Of a stretch of 6,845 bases of DNA, positions 6,732 to 6,845 are shown in pieces; the stretch's first letter is position 1; each line of letters starts with the position of its first letter. The stretch comes from Nanobdellota archaeon. GTDB taxonomy: Archaea; Nanobdellota; Nanobdellia; Woesearchaeales; UBA12501. Below the pieces are notes generated by a model. It saw only the letters and a list, made by a program, of their open reading frames with translations, searched no databases and was not told where the DNA came from. The stretch covers positions 1-6,845 of the forward strand of contig JAHJCS010000148.1 of the NCBI GenBank assembly GCA_018812465.1, in the 5' to 3' direction. A program made the translations under genes and the position numbers.

Positions 6732-6845
6732 TTGGCAAATTCCGAGCTTGTTGATTACATCAAAGAAGAGGCTGCTAAAGGAAGGACCAAAGATTACATC
6801 ATTTCTGAGCTTATCTCAGCTGGATGGCAGCAGGCTGAGATTGAC
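6732..6845 (+). CDS. Small protein with N-terminal Gly-Trp helical segment (3' end outside window)
   Basis: Thirty-eight codons from a TTG start run to the window edge without a stop. The protein begins (M)ANSELVDYIKEEAAKG and continues with DYIISELISAGWQQAEID. This reads as two short amphipathic helices: a Lys/Glu-rich helix, a Gly turn, then a helix ending in the GW-x-x-x-x-I-D pattern. From memory, this pattern begins many small, otherwise uncharacterised proteins of DPANN archaea and CPR bacteria, often followed by membrane segments. That is a family impression, not a search result, and the part that would show membrane helices is not here. No function can be assigned. The start is supported by the AGAGG site and the upstream promoter, and by an in-frame stop at 6696 with no other ordinary start codon after it. 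Confidence 0.7.
   Translation, partial: MANSELVDYIKEEAAKGRTKDYIISELISAGWQQAEID

Overview
This window is a DNA-repair locus. It carries a compact, same-strand nucleotide excision repair cluster (uvrA 3' part, uvrC, uvrB), followed by an RsuA/RluB-family rRNA pseudouridine synthase and the first 38 codons of a small unidentified protein. All five genes are on the + strand and coding density is very high. No non-coding stretch exceeds about 125 bases. I see no RNA gene, CRISPR array, insertion sequence or prophage piece.

Likely organism: the proteins are bacterial-type, but the signals between genes look archaeal. Before the pseudouridine synthase, a TATA-like box is centred about 27 bases upstream of an ATG that has no Shine-Dalgarno sequence, the usual layout of an archaeal leaderless gene. 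Before the last gene, an A-rich stretch and a CTTTTTAAG box lie about 26 bases upstream of a short leader holding an AGAGG ribosome binding site. Arg is mostly AGG/AGA and Ile often ATA, the DNA is AT-rich, and TGA is a normal stop. The last gene starts with a short helical, Gly-Trp-containing segment that I associate from memory with small membrane proteins of DPANN archaea and also of CPR bacteria. My best inference is a DPANN-like archaeon (for example a woesearchaeote) that acquired UvrABC from bacteria. A bacterium with similar codon use (CPR or Nitrospirota-like) is not excluded.

Layout: 1-2157 uvrA, with about 220 N-terminal residues outside the window; 2158-2192 very AT-rich spacer; 2193-3773 uvrC; 3770-5824 uvrB, overlapping uvrC by 4 bases (ATGA); 5825-5948 spacer with a possible T-rich terminator and a TATA-like box; 5949-6638 pseudouridine synthase; 6639-6731 spacer with a promoter and ribosome binding site; 6732 to the end, partial small ORF.

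How the genes work together: UvrA finds distorted DNA and loads UvrB, UvrB verifies the lesion, and UvrC cuts on both sides of it. All three incision components lie together, so one transcript could supply the whole incision machine. Two departures from the textbook proteins stand out. UvrC stops right after its RNase H-like nuclease domain and lacks the C-terminal helix-hairpin-helix domain. UvrB carries an extra Lys/Gln-rich N-terminal tail made by a perfect 12-base tandem repeat. I do not see a wholly new system here; these variants and the mix of archaeal signals with bacterial genes are the points worth checking.
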